Shown: positions 23,621 to 32,945 of the stretch, piece after piece
Layout: every line of letters begins with the position of its first letter
Position numbering within the stretch: position 1 is the stretch's first letter
Assembly: GCF_016734905.1 (NCBI RefSeq)
Contig: NZ_JAERPO010000001.1
Span: 806,001 to 870,000, forward strand
Direction of reading: 5' to 3'
Length of the DNA stretch: 64,000 nucleotides
From: Sphingopyxis jiangsuensis
GTDB taxonomy: Bacteria; Pseudomonadota; Alphaproteobacteria; Sphingomonadales; Sphingomonadaceae
The notes under the pieces: model-generated
Seen by the model: the letters and a program-made list of their open reading frames with translations, nothing else
Told to the model about the DNA's origin: nothing
Databases searched by the model: none
Program-made: the position numbers and the translations under genes

Positions 23621-24121
23621 ATGGACAGCGAGATTGCGAACGCCACCCTGCGCGCCGTGCGGCGCATCCTGCGCGCGACCGATACGGGCAGCCGCAAACT
23701 TGCGGCAGCCACTGGGCTCACCCCGTCGCAGCTCCTCGTGCTGCGGGAGATTGACGCGAGGGCGGGCGCAACGCCGGGAAGCGTGGCAAGCAGCCTGCAG
23801 TTCAGCCACGCGACAATCACCGCGATCGTCGACCGTCTTGTCGCGCTTGGCTTGGTACGACGCGAGCGGAGCGAACGCGACAAGCGCCAGATTCACCTTG
23901 CCGCCACGCCCGAAGGCCATCGGCGCGTCGTCGAGGCGCCCGATCTGCTGCAGGAAAAATTCGCCGAACGCTTCGCCCTGCTCCCCTCCTGGGAACAGGC
24001 GATGATCCTCGCCGGGGCCGAGCGGCTTGCGCAGGTGCTCGGCGCCGAGGCCATCGATGCGGCGCCGCTGCTCGACACCGGCGCGATCGACCGGGTGGAC
24101 GCTGCGCCGCGTTCGGATTAA
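23621..24121 (+). CDS. MarR-family regulator, probable EctR
   Basis: A 166-residue winged-helix regulator. After a helical N-terminus come LTPSQLLVLREIDAR, the recognition helix region SLQFSHATITAIVDRL and the wing RRERSERDKRQIHLAATPEG. EctR proteins of this family repress ectABC(D)-ask in several halotolerant bacteria and are usually encoded next to it, as here (divergent from ectA). Osmotic regulation is inferred from position. Confidence 0.88.
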   Translation: MDSEIANATLRAVRRILRATDTGSRKLAAATGLTPSQLLVLREIDARAGATPGSVASSLQFSHATITAIVDRLVALGLVRRERSERDKRQIHLAATPEGHRRVVEAPDLLQEKFAERFALLPSWEQAMILAGAERLAQVLGAEAIDAAPLLDTGAIDRVDAAPRSD

Positions 24122-24130
24122 GCAGGCGAT

Positions 24131-24556
24131 ATGTCCGGCCTTTCACCCTTTCATGTTGCCTTTCCGGTCGACGACCTCGACGCCGCGCGCCATTTCTATG
24201 GCACAATCCTCGGCTGTCCCGAGGGGCGCAGCGATAGCGACTGGATCGACTTCGACCTCTATGGACACCAGATCGTTGCGCACTGCGTCGGCGCACGGCG
24301 CGAAGCCGTCGCCGGGCATAATCCGGTTGACGGCCATTCGGTCCCCGTCCCGCATTTCGGCGTCGTCCTGCCCCCCGCCGAATGGCAGGCGCTCGCCGAC
24401 CGGCTGCAGGCGCATGGCGTTACGTTCGTGATCGAGCCGCACACGCGCTTCCCCGGCCAGCCCGGCGAACAGTCGACGATGTTCTTCTACGATCCGGCGG
24501 GCAATGCGCTCGAGTTCAAGGCATTCGCCGACCCCGACCAGTTGTTCGCGAAATAG
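24131..24556 (+). CDS. VOC (glyoxalase/dioxygenase superfamily) protein
   Basis: A 141-residue protein beginning [20 protein letters not shown], with the second half-site [15 protein letters not shown] near the C-terminus, the paired beta-alpha-beta modules of VOC metalloenzymes. Reaction unknown. It starts 10 nt after the MarR stop and is probably co-transcribed with it, which could tie it to the ectoine region. Confidence 0.87.
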   Translation: MSGLSPFHVAFPVDDLDAARHFYGTILGCPEGRSDSDWIDFDLYGHQIVAHCVGARREAVAGHNPVDGHSVPVPHFGVVLPPAEWQALADRLQAHGVTFVIEPHTRFPGQPGEQSTMFFYDPAGNALEFKAFADPDQLFAK

Positions 24557-24562
24557 CGAGCA

Positions 24563-25036
24563 TCAGTCGGTCGCTTCGCGCACCGTTTCCATTGCAACGA
24601 AGGTCGACGTGTTCGCGACATGCGGCAGCGTCGAAATCTTCTCCCCCAGCACGATGCGATAGCGGCGAATATCCGCAGTGCGCACCTTGAGCAGATAGTC
24701 GAAGCTGCTCGCAATCATATGGCACTCCTCGATCTCTGGGATCCGCATCACCGCAGCATTAAATTCGTTCAGAGCCTTTTCGCGCGTATCGGACAATTTC
24801 ACCTCGGTGAAGGCGACATGGTCCATGCCGAGTTTCTTGGTGTCGAGGATCGCGCGGAAGCCGCGGATATAGCCTTCGTCGACAAGGCGACGGAAACGCA
24901 CCTGCGTCGGCGTTTTGGACAGCCCGACGCGCTCCGCGAGTTCGGTTACGCTCATGCGTCCGTCGACCGCAAGCGCATCGAGGATAGCACGGTCATAGCG
25001 GTCCAATCGACCATCATTGCGGATATTCTGGTTCAT
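24563..25036 (-). CDS. Lrp/AsnC-family regulator of putA (PutR-like)
   Basis: A 157-residue protein with an N-terminal helix-turn-helix (LDRYDRAILDALAVDGR, VTELAERVGLSKTPTQVRF) and a C-terminal RAM ligand domain. ATG 25036 (MNQNIRND) is preferred over the longer frame to 25072. It is divergent from putA across 114 nt. In many alphaproteobacteria a proline-responsive Lrp relative in this position activates putA, which here lacks its own DNA-binding domain. Confidence 0.9.
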   Translation of the reverse strand: MNQNIRNDGRLDRYDRAILDALAVDGRMSVTELAERVGLSKTPTQVRFRRLVDEGYIRGFRAILDTKKLGMDHVAFTEVKLSDTREKALNEFNAAVMRIPEIEECHMIASSFDYLLKVRTADIRRYRIVLGEKISTLPHVANTSTFVAMETVREATD

Positions 25037-25150
25037 GTGACCTGACCATATGCCAAACTTCGGAAAAATCACATACGTCTTGTTCGCTCATTGGACGAAT
25101 TCACTGAAGCAGACATGCTATTGCGGCTCATCGCCCGAGAGGAATCCTGA

Positions 25151-28100
25151 ATGACTGCCGCAACCGGATACCGCGCCTTTTCCGATTTCGCTCCGCCGCT
25201 GCGCCGCGACGATCCGCTCCGCGCGGCGATCAACGCTTCCTATCGCCCGCCCGAGCCGGCCATCGTCCCCGCGCTTGCCGAAGCCGCGACGCTCGACACC
25301 AAAACGGCGGCCGCTGTCGCCACCACGGCGCGGAAGCTGATCGAACGGTTGCGCGCCAATCGCGAGACGGGCGGCGTCCAGTCGCTGGTGCAGGAATTCG
25401 CACTGAGCAGCCGCGAGGGCGTCGCGCTGATGTGCCTCGCCGAAGCCTTGCTCCGCATTCCCGACGAAGCGACACGCGACGCGTTGATCCGCGACAAGAT
25501 TGCGGGCGGCGACTGGAAATCGCATCTCGGCGGCGGCAGGTCACTGTTCGTCAATGCGGCGACGTGGGGCCTCGTCGTCACCGGCAAGCTGACCGCAGCC
25601 GACGACGGCAAAGACCTCGGCAGCGTCCTCACCCGCCTGATCGCACGCGCGGGCGAACCGGTGATCCGGCGCGGCGTCGATGCGGCGATGCGGCTGATGG
25701 GCGAGCAGTTCGTGACCGGCCAGACGATTGCAGAGGCGCTGCAACGCTCACGCAAGACCGAGAAGCGCGGTTTTTCCTACAGCTACGACATGCTCGGTGA
25801 AGCCGCGACGACCGCCGCCGACGCCGCGCGCTATTATCGCGATTACGAACAGGCGATTCACGCGATCGGCAAGGCATCCGAAAGGCGCGGCGTTTATCGG
25901 GGGCCCGGCATCTCGATCAAATTGTCGGCGCTCCACCCGCGCTATGTGCGCAGCCAGGCCGACCGGGTGTTGGACGAGTTGCTGCCCAAGGTGCGCACCC
26001 TTGCCCTGATCGCTCGCAGCTATGACATCGGCTTCAACATCGATGCCGAAGAGGCCGACCGGCTCGAACTGTCGCTCGACATATTGCAGGCGCTCGCGGA
26101 AGACGCCGAACTCGACGGCTGGAACGGCCTTGGCTTCGTGATCCAGGCTTATCAGAAACGCTGTCCCGCGCTCGTCGACTGGATCGTTGCGCTGGCGCGC
26201 CGCACCGGCAAGCGCATCATGGTCCGACTCGTCAAGGGCGCCTATTGGGATGCCGAGATCAAGCGCGCGCAGGTCGACGGCCTCGCCGACTTTCCGGTTT
26301 ACACGCGCAAAATCTATACCGACGTCGTCTATATCGCCTGCGCCAAGAAGCTGCTCGCCGCGCGCGATGCTGTGTTCCCGCAATTCGCGACGCACAATGC
26401 TCAGACGCTTGCGACCGTCTATCACCTCGCCGGTCCCGACTTCAGCATCGGTGATTATGAATTCCAGTGCCTCCACGGGATGGGCGAAGGCCTGTACGGC
26501 GAGGTCGTCGGCAAGGACAAGCTCGACCGGCCGTGCCGCATCTATGCGCCCGTGGGCACGCACGAGACGCTGCTCGCCTATCTCGTCCGCCGCCTGCTCG
26601 AAAACGGTGCCAACTCCTCCTTTGTCAACCGCATCAACGACGAAGCGGTGCCGATCGACGAGCTGATTGCTGACCCTGCCGCCGAAGTGCGCGCAATGCC
26701 GGAACCCGGCGCAGCGCACGAGCGCATTGCGCGTTCGCCCGAAATGTTTGCCGACCGGCGCAACTCGGCAGGCATTGACCTCAGCGACGAAGCGGCGCTT
26801 GCGGCGCTTGCCGACGCGCTCGTCGAAAGCACGCGGCGAGAGTGGGTGGCGGGAGAAGCTTCGCCGACGCGCACAACCGCCGAGGTCCGCAATCCCGCCG
26901 ACCACCGCGACCTCGTCGGCCTTGTCCATCAATCGACCGCGGACGACGCCCGGAATGCGGTCGCGATAGCAGCCCAAACCGCGGCTACATGGGCGGCTAC
27001 TCCGCTGGAAACGCGCGCCGCCGCCGTCGAACGCGCCGCCGATCTGCTGCAGGAGCGGATGCCGCTGCTGATGGGTCTCGTGGTGCGCGAGGCCGGGAAG
27101 TCGGCGCCCAACGCAATCGCCGAAATCCGCGAAGCGATTGATTTCCTCCGCTACTACCCCGTGCAAGCGCGCGCCGCGCTCGCGGGTGCGGCGCCGCTCG
27201 GCCCCGTCGTGTGCATCAGTCCGTGGAATTTCCCGATGGCGATTTTCACGGGGCAGGTCGTCGCGGCGCTCGTCGCCGGCAATCCCGTCGTCGCCAAGCC
27301 GTCGAGCGAAACGCCGCTGATCGCTGCGCAGGCAGTTGCCATCCTCCACGAGGCCGGAATCCCGGTCGATGTGCTGCAGCTGGTCCCCGGCGACGGATCG
27401 ATTGGCGCAGCGCTCGTCGCGGCGCCCGAGGCGGCGGGTGTCGTCTTCACCGGCTCGACCGGCGTCGCGCGTTCGATTCAGAAGACGCTTGCCGGGCGAA
27501 CGCTGCCGGACGGGTCGCCTATCCCCTTCGTCGCGGAGACGGGCGGCCAGAACGCAATGATCGTCGATTCCTCGGCACTTGCCGAACAGGTCGTCGCCGA
27601 CGTCATCGCCTCGGCCTTCGACAGCGCGGGGCAGCGCTGCTCGGCGCTGCGACTGCTTTGCCTGCAAGAGGATATTGCCGACCGCACCCTCGACATGCTG
27701 CGCGGCGCGCTCGCCGAGCTGCGCGTCGGAAGCACCGACCGGCTGGCGGTCGATATCGGTCCGGTCATCTCGGCCCGAGCGCGCGACGGCATCAATGCGC
27801 ATATCGACGCGATGCGCGCCAAGGGGCGCCGCGTCGAACAGGTCGATATCGGCGAATGGGACGCGCTCGGCACCTTCGTCGCGCCGACGATCATCGAACT
27901 TCAAGCGATTTCGGAGCTGGAGCAGGAGGTATTCGGTCCCGTGCTCCACGTCATCCGCTTCAAGGGCGACCGCCTCGATGCGCTGATCGCCGACATCAAT
28001 GCCACCGGATATGGCCTTACCTTCGGCCTCCACACGCGGCTCGACGAGGTCGTCAACCGGGTGACGCGGCAGATCGCAGTCGGCAATCATTATGTGAACC

Positions 28101-28807
28101 GCAACATCATCGGCGCGGTCGTCGGCGTGCAGCCCTTTGGCGGGCGCGGGTTGTCGGGAACCGGGCCAAAGGCGGGCGGTCCCATCTATGTGACGCGCTT
28201 TGCCGCCCGCGCCGATAGTGCGCTTCCCGCGGCGTCGGAGCCGGGATCAGGCTATGCCGCATTCGCCGATTGGGCGGCGGCGAACGGAAATGCAGAGGCC
28301 CAACGGGCGGTGAATCAATATCGGGGACACTCGCGCCTCGGACTCGATATCGAACTTCCCGGCCCTGTCGGAGAGCGCAACCTGTACAGCCTGCACCCCC
28401 GCGGCAGGATCGCGATGCTCGCAAAGAGCGAGGCGGGGTTCTGGAATCAGATCGCCGCAATCCTCGCTACCGGCAACAAGGCGGTGATCCTCTCCGGCAG
28501 CGTAACCATCGAATCGTCCGCCCTGCCCACGGCAATCGCAGCCCATGTAGAGCGTCCGCGCCGTGACTTACGCAGCGTCGAGGGTGTGAGTGCCGCACTA
28601 ATCGAAGGCGACGCCGCCGAGGTTGCACGCGCCACCGAAATCCTTGCCGAGCGCGACGGCGCCATCATTACGCTGCACGCTGCGTCGACCGCGGCGATGA
28701 GGGGCGGCGATCCGGCCTACCGGCTCGACCTGCTGCTTGAAGAGGTCACGGTGTCGATCAACACAACCGCGGCGGGGGGCAACGCCAGTTTGATGGCGAT
28801 GGTGTAA
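25151..28807 (+). CDS. putA: Bifunctional proline dehydrogenase / glutamate-semialdehyde dehydrogenase
   Basis: A 1218-residue enzyme oxidising proline to glutamate. Residues about 190-480 form the FAD-dependent proline dehydrogenase barrel (SYDMLGEAA, GISIKLSALHPRY, RLVKGAYWDAEIK). About 560-1020 is the aldehyde dehydrogenase (SPWNFPMAIFTGQV, FTGSTGVA, nucleophile in GQRCSAL). A C-terminal domain of about 180 residues follows, as in long trifunctional-size PutAs. The N-terminal ribbon-helix-helix repressor domain is absent, so regulation must come from outside, probably the divergent Lrp gene. A good RBS (GAGAGGA) precedes ATG 25151. Confidence 0.96.
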   Translation: MTAATGYRAFSDFAPPLRRDDPLRAAINASYRPPEPAIVPALAEAATLDTKTAAAVATTARKLIERLRANRETGGVQSLVQEFALSSREGVALMCLAEALLRIPDEATRDALIRDKIAGGDWKSHLGGGRSLFVNAATWGLVVTGKLTAADDGKDLGSVLTRLIARAGEPVIRRGVDAAMRLMGEQFVTGQTIAEALQRSRKTEKRGFSYSYDMLGEAATTAADAARYYRDYEQAIHAIGKASERRGVYRGPGISIKLSALHPRYVRSQADRVLDELLPKVRTLALIARSYDIGFNIDAEEADRLELSLDILQALAEDAELDGWNGLGFVIQAYQKRCPALVDWIVALARRTGKRIMVRLVKGAYWDAEIKRAQVDGLADFPVYTRKIYTDVVYIACAKKLLAARDAVFPQFATHNAQTLATVYHLAGPDFSIGDYEFQCLHGMGEGLYGEVVGKDKLDRPCRIYAPVGTHETLLAYLVRRLLENGANSSFVNRINDEAVPIDELIADPAAEVRAMPEPGAAHERIARSPEMFADRRNSAGIDLSDEAALAALADALVESTRREWVAGEASPTRTTAEVRNPADHRDLVGLVHQSTADDARNAVAIAAQTAATWAATPLETRAAAVERAADLLQERMPLLMGLVVREAGKSAPNAIAEIREAIDFLRYYPVQARAALAGAAPLGPVVCISPWNFPMAIFTGQVVAALVAGNPVVAKPSSETPLIAAQAVAILHEAGIPVDVLQLVPGDGSIGAALVAAPEAAGVVFTGSTGVARSIQKTLAGRTLPDGSPIPFVAETGGQNAMIVDSSALAEQVVADVIASAFDSAGQRCSALRLLCLQEDIADRTLDMLRGALAELRVGSTDRLAVDIGPVISARARDGINAHIDAMRAKGRRVEQVDIGEWDALGTFVAPTIIELQAISELEQEVFGPVLHVIRFKGDRLDALIADINATGYGLTFGLHTRLDEVVNRVTRQIAVGNHYVNRNIIGAVVGVQPFGGRGLSGTGPKAGGPIYVTRFAARADSALPAASEPGSGYAAFADWAAANGNAEAQRAVNQYRGHSRLGLDIELPGPVGERNLYSLHPRGRIAMLAKSEAGFWNQIAAILATGNKAVILSGSVTIESSALPTAIAAHVERPRRDLRSVEGVSAALIEGDAAEVARATEILAERDGAIITLHAASTAAMRGGDPAYRLDLLLEEVTVSINTTAAGGNASLMAMV

Positions 28808-28893
28808 GCGTCATTCCGGCGCGCGACGCGTCCGGCAGAAAAATTGTGGTTAAGTGGCCTTAATCGGCGCGCGGCGCGCCCGTTAATTGCCGC

Positions 28894-30015
28894 ATGACCA
28901 CCAAAGCAACTTCGTCGCATGAGCCGGTAGGGCGGCTCCTGGGCTGGCTGGGGCTAAGCCGATCGCAGAACGGCGGCTCCGCAGCAGGCGAAGCGCCGCC
29001 CGATAGCCGCGAGATGACGCGCAACGCACGCCGCCAGCTTGCGGGCGCCATCATGTCGTTTCTGATCGACCATGATCTGGAAGTTTCGCGTGCCAATCTG
29101 GCGCTCGCGCACGGCGCCTTCTCGGGTCTGAACCCAGCGCTTGCGCGGAAAATCGCCATGCAGGCGCAATCGGCGGAGGGGATTACGCAGGCGTGGCTCG
29201 ACACGATCGCCGAGCAGGATCCCGAACGCCCGGATCAGGCCGAACTCGAGCGAGTTGTCGCGCGGCTCGAAAGCAATCTCGACACGTTCCAGTCGAGCAC
29301 CAAGGCGGCGCGCAACGTTACGCGCGACTATGGAACTGAGCTGGAACAGCATGTCGACGACCTCGAACAGGTGCAAAAGACCGGCGAACTCGTCACCCAC
29401 CTTGCCAGCCTTGCCAGAGCCATGCTCGAACGCACGCGGCAGGCAGAGAAGGACATGCGCCGCAGCGAGGACGAGGCGAAGGCGCTGCGGCGCAGTCTTG
29501 CCCGCGCCAAGCGCGATGCCGAAATCGACCATCTGACGGGGCTGCCGAACCGCCGCGCCTTCGAAATCCTGCTCGAACGCCACTATACGGAGGCGCGCGC
29601 CGCCTGCGAGCCTTTGAGCGTCGCCTTTTGCGACATCGATGAATTCAAACGCGTCAACGACACGCACGGGCACGCGGCGGGCGACCGCGTTATCAAGCTG
29701 ATCGCCGACACGCTCGCGCATATTTCCGACGATCACTGCCATGTCGCACGCCACGGCGGCGAGGAATTCGTGATGCTGTTCCGTGGGCTGACACCAAGCG
29801 ACGCCGCAAAGCGCCTCGACGAAGCGCGCGAGGGCCTTGCCAATCGCCGCCTCATCAACCGGAAAACCGATCAGCCGTTCGGCCAGATCACCTTCTCGGG
29901 CGGGGTCGCCAATGTGTTCGGCTATGACGAAGCGCGCGGCGCGCTGAAAGCTGCCGACGAAGCATTATATCGTGCAAAAGAATTGGGGCGCAATCGCATC
30001 GAACTCGCCCACTGA
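28894..30015 (+). CDS. Diguanylate cyclase (GGDEF)
   Basis: A 373-residue soluble protein. The first 200 residues are helical and charged, ending in a likely coiled coil (ERTRQAEKDMRRSEDEAKAL). The GGDEF domain starts at DHLTGLPNRRAF, has FCDIDEFKRVNDTHGHAAGD and the active-site GGEEF in ARHGGEEFVMLF. The RxxD inhibitory site normally five residues before is not evident. It should synthesise c-di-GMP in the cytoplasm under an unknown signal. It lies 86 nt after putA and may share its transcript. Confidence 0.92.
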   Translation: MTTKATSSHEPVGRLLGWLGLSRSQNGGSAAGEAPPDSREMTRNARRQLAGAIMSFLIDHDLEVSRANLALAHGAFSGLNPALARKIAMQAQSAEGITQAWLDTIAEQDPERPDQAELERVVARLESNLDTFQSSTKAARNVTRDYGTELEQHVDDLEQVQKTGELVTHLASLARAMLERTRQAEKDMRRSEDEAKALRRSLARAKRDAEIDHLTGLPNRRAFEILLERHYTEARAACEPLSVAFCDIDEFKRVNDTHGHAAGDRVIKLIADTLAHISDDHCHVARHGGEEFVMLFRGLTPSDAAKRLDEAREGLANRRLINRKTDQPFGQITFSGGVANVFGYDEARGALKAADEALYRAKELGRNRIELAH

Positions 30016-30039
30016 ACGCTTATCTGCTGGGGGGCAGCC

Positions 30040-30073
30040 GAACGGGCGACCGGAACCAGACGGTCGCCCGTTC
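30040..30073. terminator. Hairpin terminator between the cyclase and PRC-barrel genes
   Basis: A perfect 13-bp stem (GAACGGGCGACCG and its complement) with an 8-nt loop lies 25 nt after the cyclase stop and 50 nt beyond the PRC-barrel stop, which faces it. The U tract is weak (CCATTTC). It probably serves both convergent genes. Confidence 0.65.
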
Positions 30074-30122
30074 CATTTCAGATAGCCCAGCGTTCATTAA
30101 TGAAGCCGGGCTGCTGCAATCG

Positions 30123-30491
30123 TCAATAGACCGGATAGGTCAGCCCGTAATGACTGTAGACGCTGCGTCCATAGGCATCGTCATAGGCCGGCATCTGTTC
30201 GCGCGGGTAGCGCGGCGCACCGTCGAGCTGTTCCTTGGAGAGGTTGACGACATAGCCGCCCACGTCGGTGTCATAGGTCAGCATGTCCCACGGGAGCGGA
30301 TATTGATCGCTGCCGAGCCCGAACAGCCCGCCGAATTCCATGACGGCATATTCGCTTTTGCCCGAGCGCTTGTCGATCATGACATTGGCGATCGAGCCAA
30401 GCTTTTCGCCTTCGGGGTTATAGACGGTGGTGCCTTCGACCTTGTCCGAAGATATGAGGCGATGGGTTTCGCGGTCGAGTGTATCGGCCAT
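30123..30491 (-). CDS. PRC-barrel domain protein
   Basis: A 122-residue protein with a PRC-barrel fold: ISSDKVEGTTVYNPEGEKLGSI, then VMIDKRSGKSEYAVMEFGG and LPWDMLTYD. The tail is rich in Tyr and Pro. ATG 30491 is preferred over 30509 because AGGAG lies 8 nt before it. Such stand-alone PRC-barrel proteins are common, often stress-induced, in alphaproteobacteria; molecular role unknown. Confidence 0.85.
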   Translation of the reverse strand: MADTLDRETHRLISSDKVEGTTVYNPEGEKLGSIANVMIDKRSGKSEYAVMEFGGLFGLGSDQYPLPWDMLTYDTDVGGYVVNLSKEQLDGAPRYPREQMPAYDDAYGRSVYSHYGLTYPVY

Positions 30492-30637
30492 GAGAGTCTC
30501 CTTTCGCAACGGAGGCGGTCATACGATTCAGCCAGAAGGGCTGCCCGCGCCGCCCCCTTACCCAACCAACCAAGCGGCGGTCACGAAGTTGCTTCGGTTC
30601 GTCGCAGCGGCAGGGCCGCCGGTGGCCATAGGACGTG

Positions 30638-31528
30638 TCAGCGGCTCCAGCGCGCGAAGATCGCAGTCGGAAGAAGGAGGCCGCGCGCCTCTTCGCGCAC
30701 CGCCAGCTCGCCGCATTCAACCTTTCCCGGAAGGTCGACGAAGAGTTGCGACAGCAGTTCGCCGATCGCCAGCGCCGACATGCGCACCGCATAGACAGTG
30801 AGGAACAGCGCGTGGCTGTCGGCGTCGAGCAGGCGGCGACAGTCGGCAAGGAGCGGCGCAAGCCCCTCCTCGAGCTGCCAGCGTTCGCCATTGGGACCGC
30901 GGCCGAATTTGGGCGGGTCGAGCAGGATCGCATCATAGCGTCGCCCGCGCCGCACCTCGCGCGCGGTGAACTTGCCCGCATCGTCGACGATCCAGCGGAT
31001 CGGCCGCTCGGCCATGCCCGCCAGGGCGGCATTGTCGCGCGCCTGCGCGACCGATTTCTTGGAGGCATCGACATGCGTCACCGACGCGCCCGTCGCGGCG
31101 AGCGCCTGGCTGCCGACGCCGGTGTAGCCGAAGAGGTTGAGGAAGGCGGGATCGGGCTTGTCCGCAATTTGCGCGCGGAGCCAGTCCCACACCGGCGCCA
31201 TGTCGGGAAAGAAGCCAAGATGGCGAAAGGGCGTGCAGCTTGCCGCGAAACGCGCCTCGCGCCAGCCGAGCGGCCAGCCTTCGGTGGGCACCGGCTTATT
31301 GAAATACCAGCGCCCGCCGCCATCCTCGTCCGAGGCCGGGATGAACTCGCCGTCGGCCTCTTCCCATTCGGCGGCAGGCAACGCCGCTTCCCACATCGCC
31401 TGCGGCTCGGGTCGGATGAAGCGATAGGGACCATAGCGTTCGAGCTTGCGCCCGCCGCCGCTGTCGACGAGTCCATAGTCGTCCCAGCCCTCGCCGACCA
31501 GGGTCGTGAGGGTCAGGCCGTCAGCCAC
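30638..31528 (-). CDS. Class I SAM-dependent methyltransferase (RlmI/RlmK-like)
   Basis: A 296-residue protein starting at GTG 31528, overlapping the thrC stop by 8 nt. The C-terminal Rossmann domain has the SAM loop FLNLFGYTGVGSQALAA (motif I), ASKKSVAQARDN and the catalytic DPPKFGRGP motif of RNA cytosine/guanine methyltransferases. RNA is the likely substrate, but no PUA domain is present, so the exact rRNA position is unknown. Last gene of the long oxidase-thrC transcript. Confidence 0.84.
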   Translation of the reverse strand: MADGLTLTTLVGEGWDDYGLVDSGGGRKLERYGPYRFIRPEPQAMWEAALPAAEWEEADGEFIPASDEDGGGRWYFNKPVPTEGWPLGWREARFAASCTPFRHLGFFPDMAPVWDWLRAQIADKPDPAFLNLFGYTGVGSQALAATGASVTHVDASKKSVAQARDNAALAGMAERPIRWIVDDAGKFTAREVRRGRRYDAILLDPPKFGRGPNGERWQLEEGLAPLLADCRRLLDADSHALFLTVYAVRMSALAIGELLSQLFVDLPGKVECGELAVREEARGLLLPTAIFARWSR

Positions 31529-32918
31529 GCGCGACTTCCGCGAGGATATGCGCCTTGACGGCGTCGTAATCGCCCGGGAGCCGCTCGTACCGCTCCTCGC
31601 GGTCGAACAGATTGCCGAGCCGCGCGGGCAGCGGGGGACGCACGCCGGTTGCCCGCTCCACCGCGTCGGGAAATTTCGCCGGATGCGCGGTCGCGAGCGT
31701 AACGATGGGCACATCGTCCTCGATTTCGAGCGAGCGCGCAGCGGCGAGACCCACCGCGCTGTGCGGATCGATCACCTGCCCGCCATTTTCCTTCGCCCAG
31801 CGCAGCGTCATCGCCATCATGTCGCCGTCGATGCGCGCGCTTGTAAACAGGCCGGCGGCGCCGGCGCGCATGTCGGCGGGAATGGTCATCGCGCGGTTCG
31901 TATCGAACTCTCGCATCATCGCCGTGATCGCGCCGCCGTCGCGGCCCGCGAGGTCGAAAAGCAGCCGTTCGAAATTGCTGCTGACCTGAATATCCATGCT
32001 CGGCGTCGCCGTCGCCGTGACGCTGCCCGCGCTATAATCGCCGCTCGCCAGTGCGCGGTGGAGGATGTCGTTGACGTTGGTCGCGACGACGAGCCGCGCG
32101 ACCGGAAGCCCCATCTGCGCCGCGACATAGCCCGCAAAGACATCGCCGAAATTGCCCGTCGGCACGCTGAACGCCACCGGACGGTCGGGGCCACCGAGGC
32201 GGACCGCAGCGTAGAAATAATAGACGACCTGCGCCATCAGCCGCGCCCAGTTGATGCTGTTCACCGCCGACAGCGTCAGCGCGTTGCGCGCCTCGGCATC
32301 GCCGAACAGCCGCTTCACCATCGCTTGCGCGTCATCGAAGCTGCCGTCGATCGCGATATTATGCACGTTCGGCGCGAGCACCGTCGTCATCTGGCGGCGC
32401 TGTACATCGCTGACGCGGCCTTCGGGATGAAGCATGAAGATGCGGATATGCTCGCGTCCCGCAACCGCCTCGATCGCCGCCGAGCCGGTGTCGCCCGAGG
32501 TCGCGCCGACGATCGTCAGGTCGGTGCCGCCGCCGCTCAGGAATTTTTCGAACAATTGGCCGAGCAGTTGGAGCGCGACGTCCTTGAACGCGAGCGTCGG
32601 ACCGTGAAAAAGCTCGAGCAGCCAGTGGCGATGATCGAGCTGGACGAGCGGCGTCACGGCGTCGTGGCTGAAGCGGCCATAAGCGGCGCGGCAAAGCTCG
32701 CGCAGTTCATCTTCGCACAGCGCACCGGCGACGAAAGGTGTCATCACGCGCACCGCCGTCTCGACATAATCGAGACCCGCGAGCGCACGAATTTCGTCGA
32801 GCGACATATGCGGCCAACGCGCCGGGACATATAGCCCACCGTCGTTGGCGAGGCCTGCGAGCGTGGCGGAACGAAAGTCGAGAGTCGGCGCGGCGCCGCG
32901 TGTGCTGATATAATCCAT
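31521..32918 (-). CDS. thrC: Threonine synthase
   Basis: A 465-residue PLP enzyme converting O-phosphohomoserine to threonine. It starts MDYISTRGAAPTLDF, has the PLP lysine in GPTLAFKDVALQLLG, and GATSGDTGSAA for phosphate binding. It lies 27 nt after the SURF1 gene; thrC following the cytochrome oxidase operon is a common order in alphaproteobacteria and need not mean a functional link. Confidence 0.96.
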   Translation of the reverse strand: MDYISTRGAAPTLDFRSATLAGLANDGGLYVPARWPHMSLDEIRALAGLDYVETAVRVMTPFVAGALCEDELRELCRAAYGRFSHDAVTPLVQLDHRHWLLELFHGPTLAFKDVALQLLGQLFEKFLSGGGTDLTIVGATSGDTGSAAIEAVAGREHIRIFMLHPEGRVSDVQRRQMTTVLAPNVHNIAIDGSFDDAQAMVKRLFGDAEARNALTLSAVNSINWARLMAQVVYYFYAAVRLGGPDRPVAFSVPTGNFGDVFAGYVAAQMGLPVARLVVATNVNDILHRALASGDYSAGSVTATATPSMDIQVSSNFERLLFDLAGRDGGAITAMMREFDTNRAMTIPADMRAGAAGLFTSARIDGDMMAMTLRWAKENGGQVIDPHSAVGLAAARSLEIEDDVPIVTLATAHPAKFPDAVERATGVRPPLPARLGNLFDREERYERLPGDYDAVKAHILAEVARG

Positions 32919-32945
32919 GGCGCCAAAGCGCCTAGCGGCGCATGC

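Noticed and set aside
25748-28090. Leftward open frame of 780 codons inside putA
   Set aside because: putA motifs run continuously on the other strand; the antisense product is Arg/Asp-rich with no family features.
31506-32834. Rightward open frame of 442 codons opposite thrC
   Set aside because: thrC is certain on the other strand and the frame lacks any motif.
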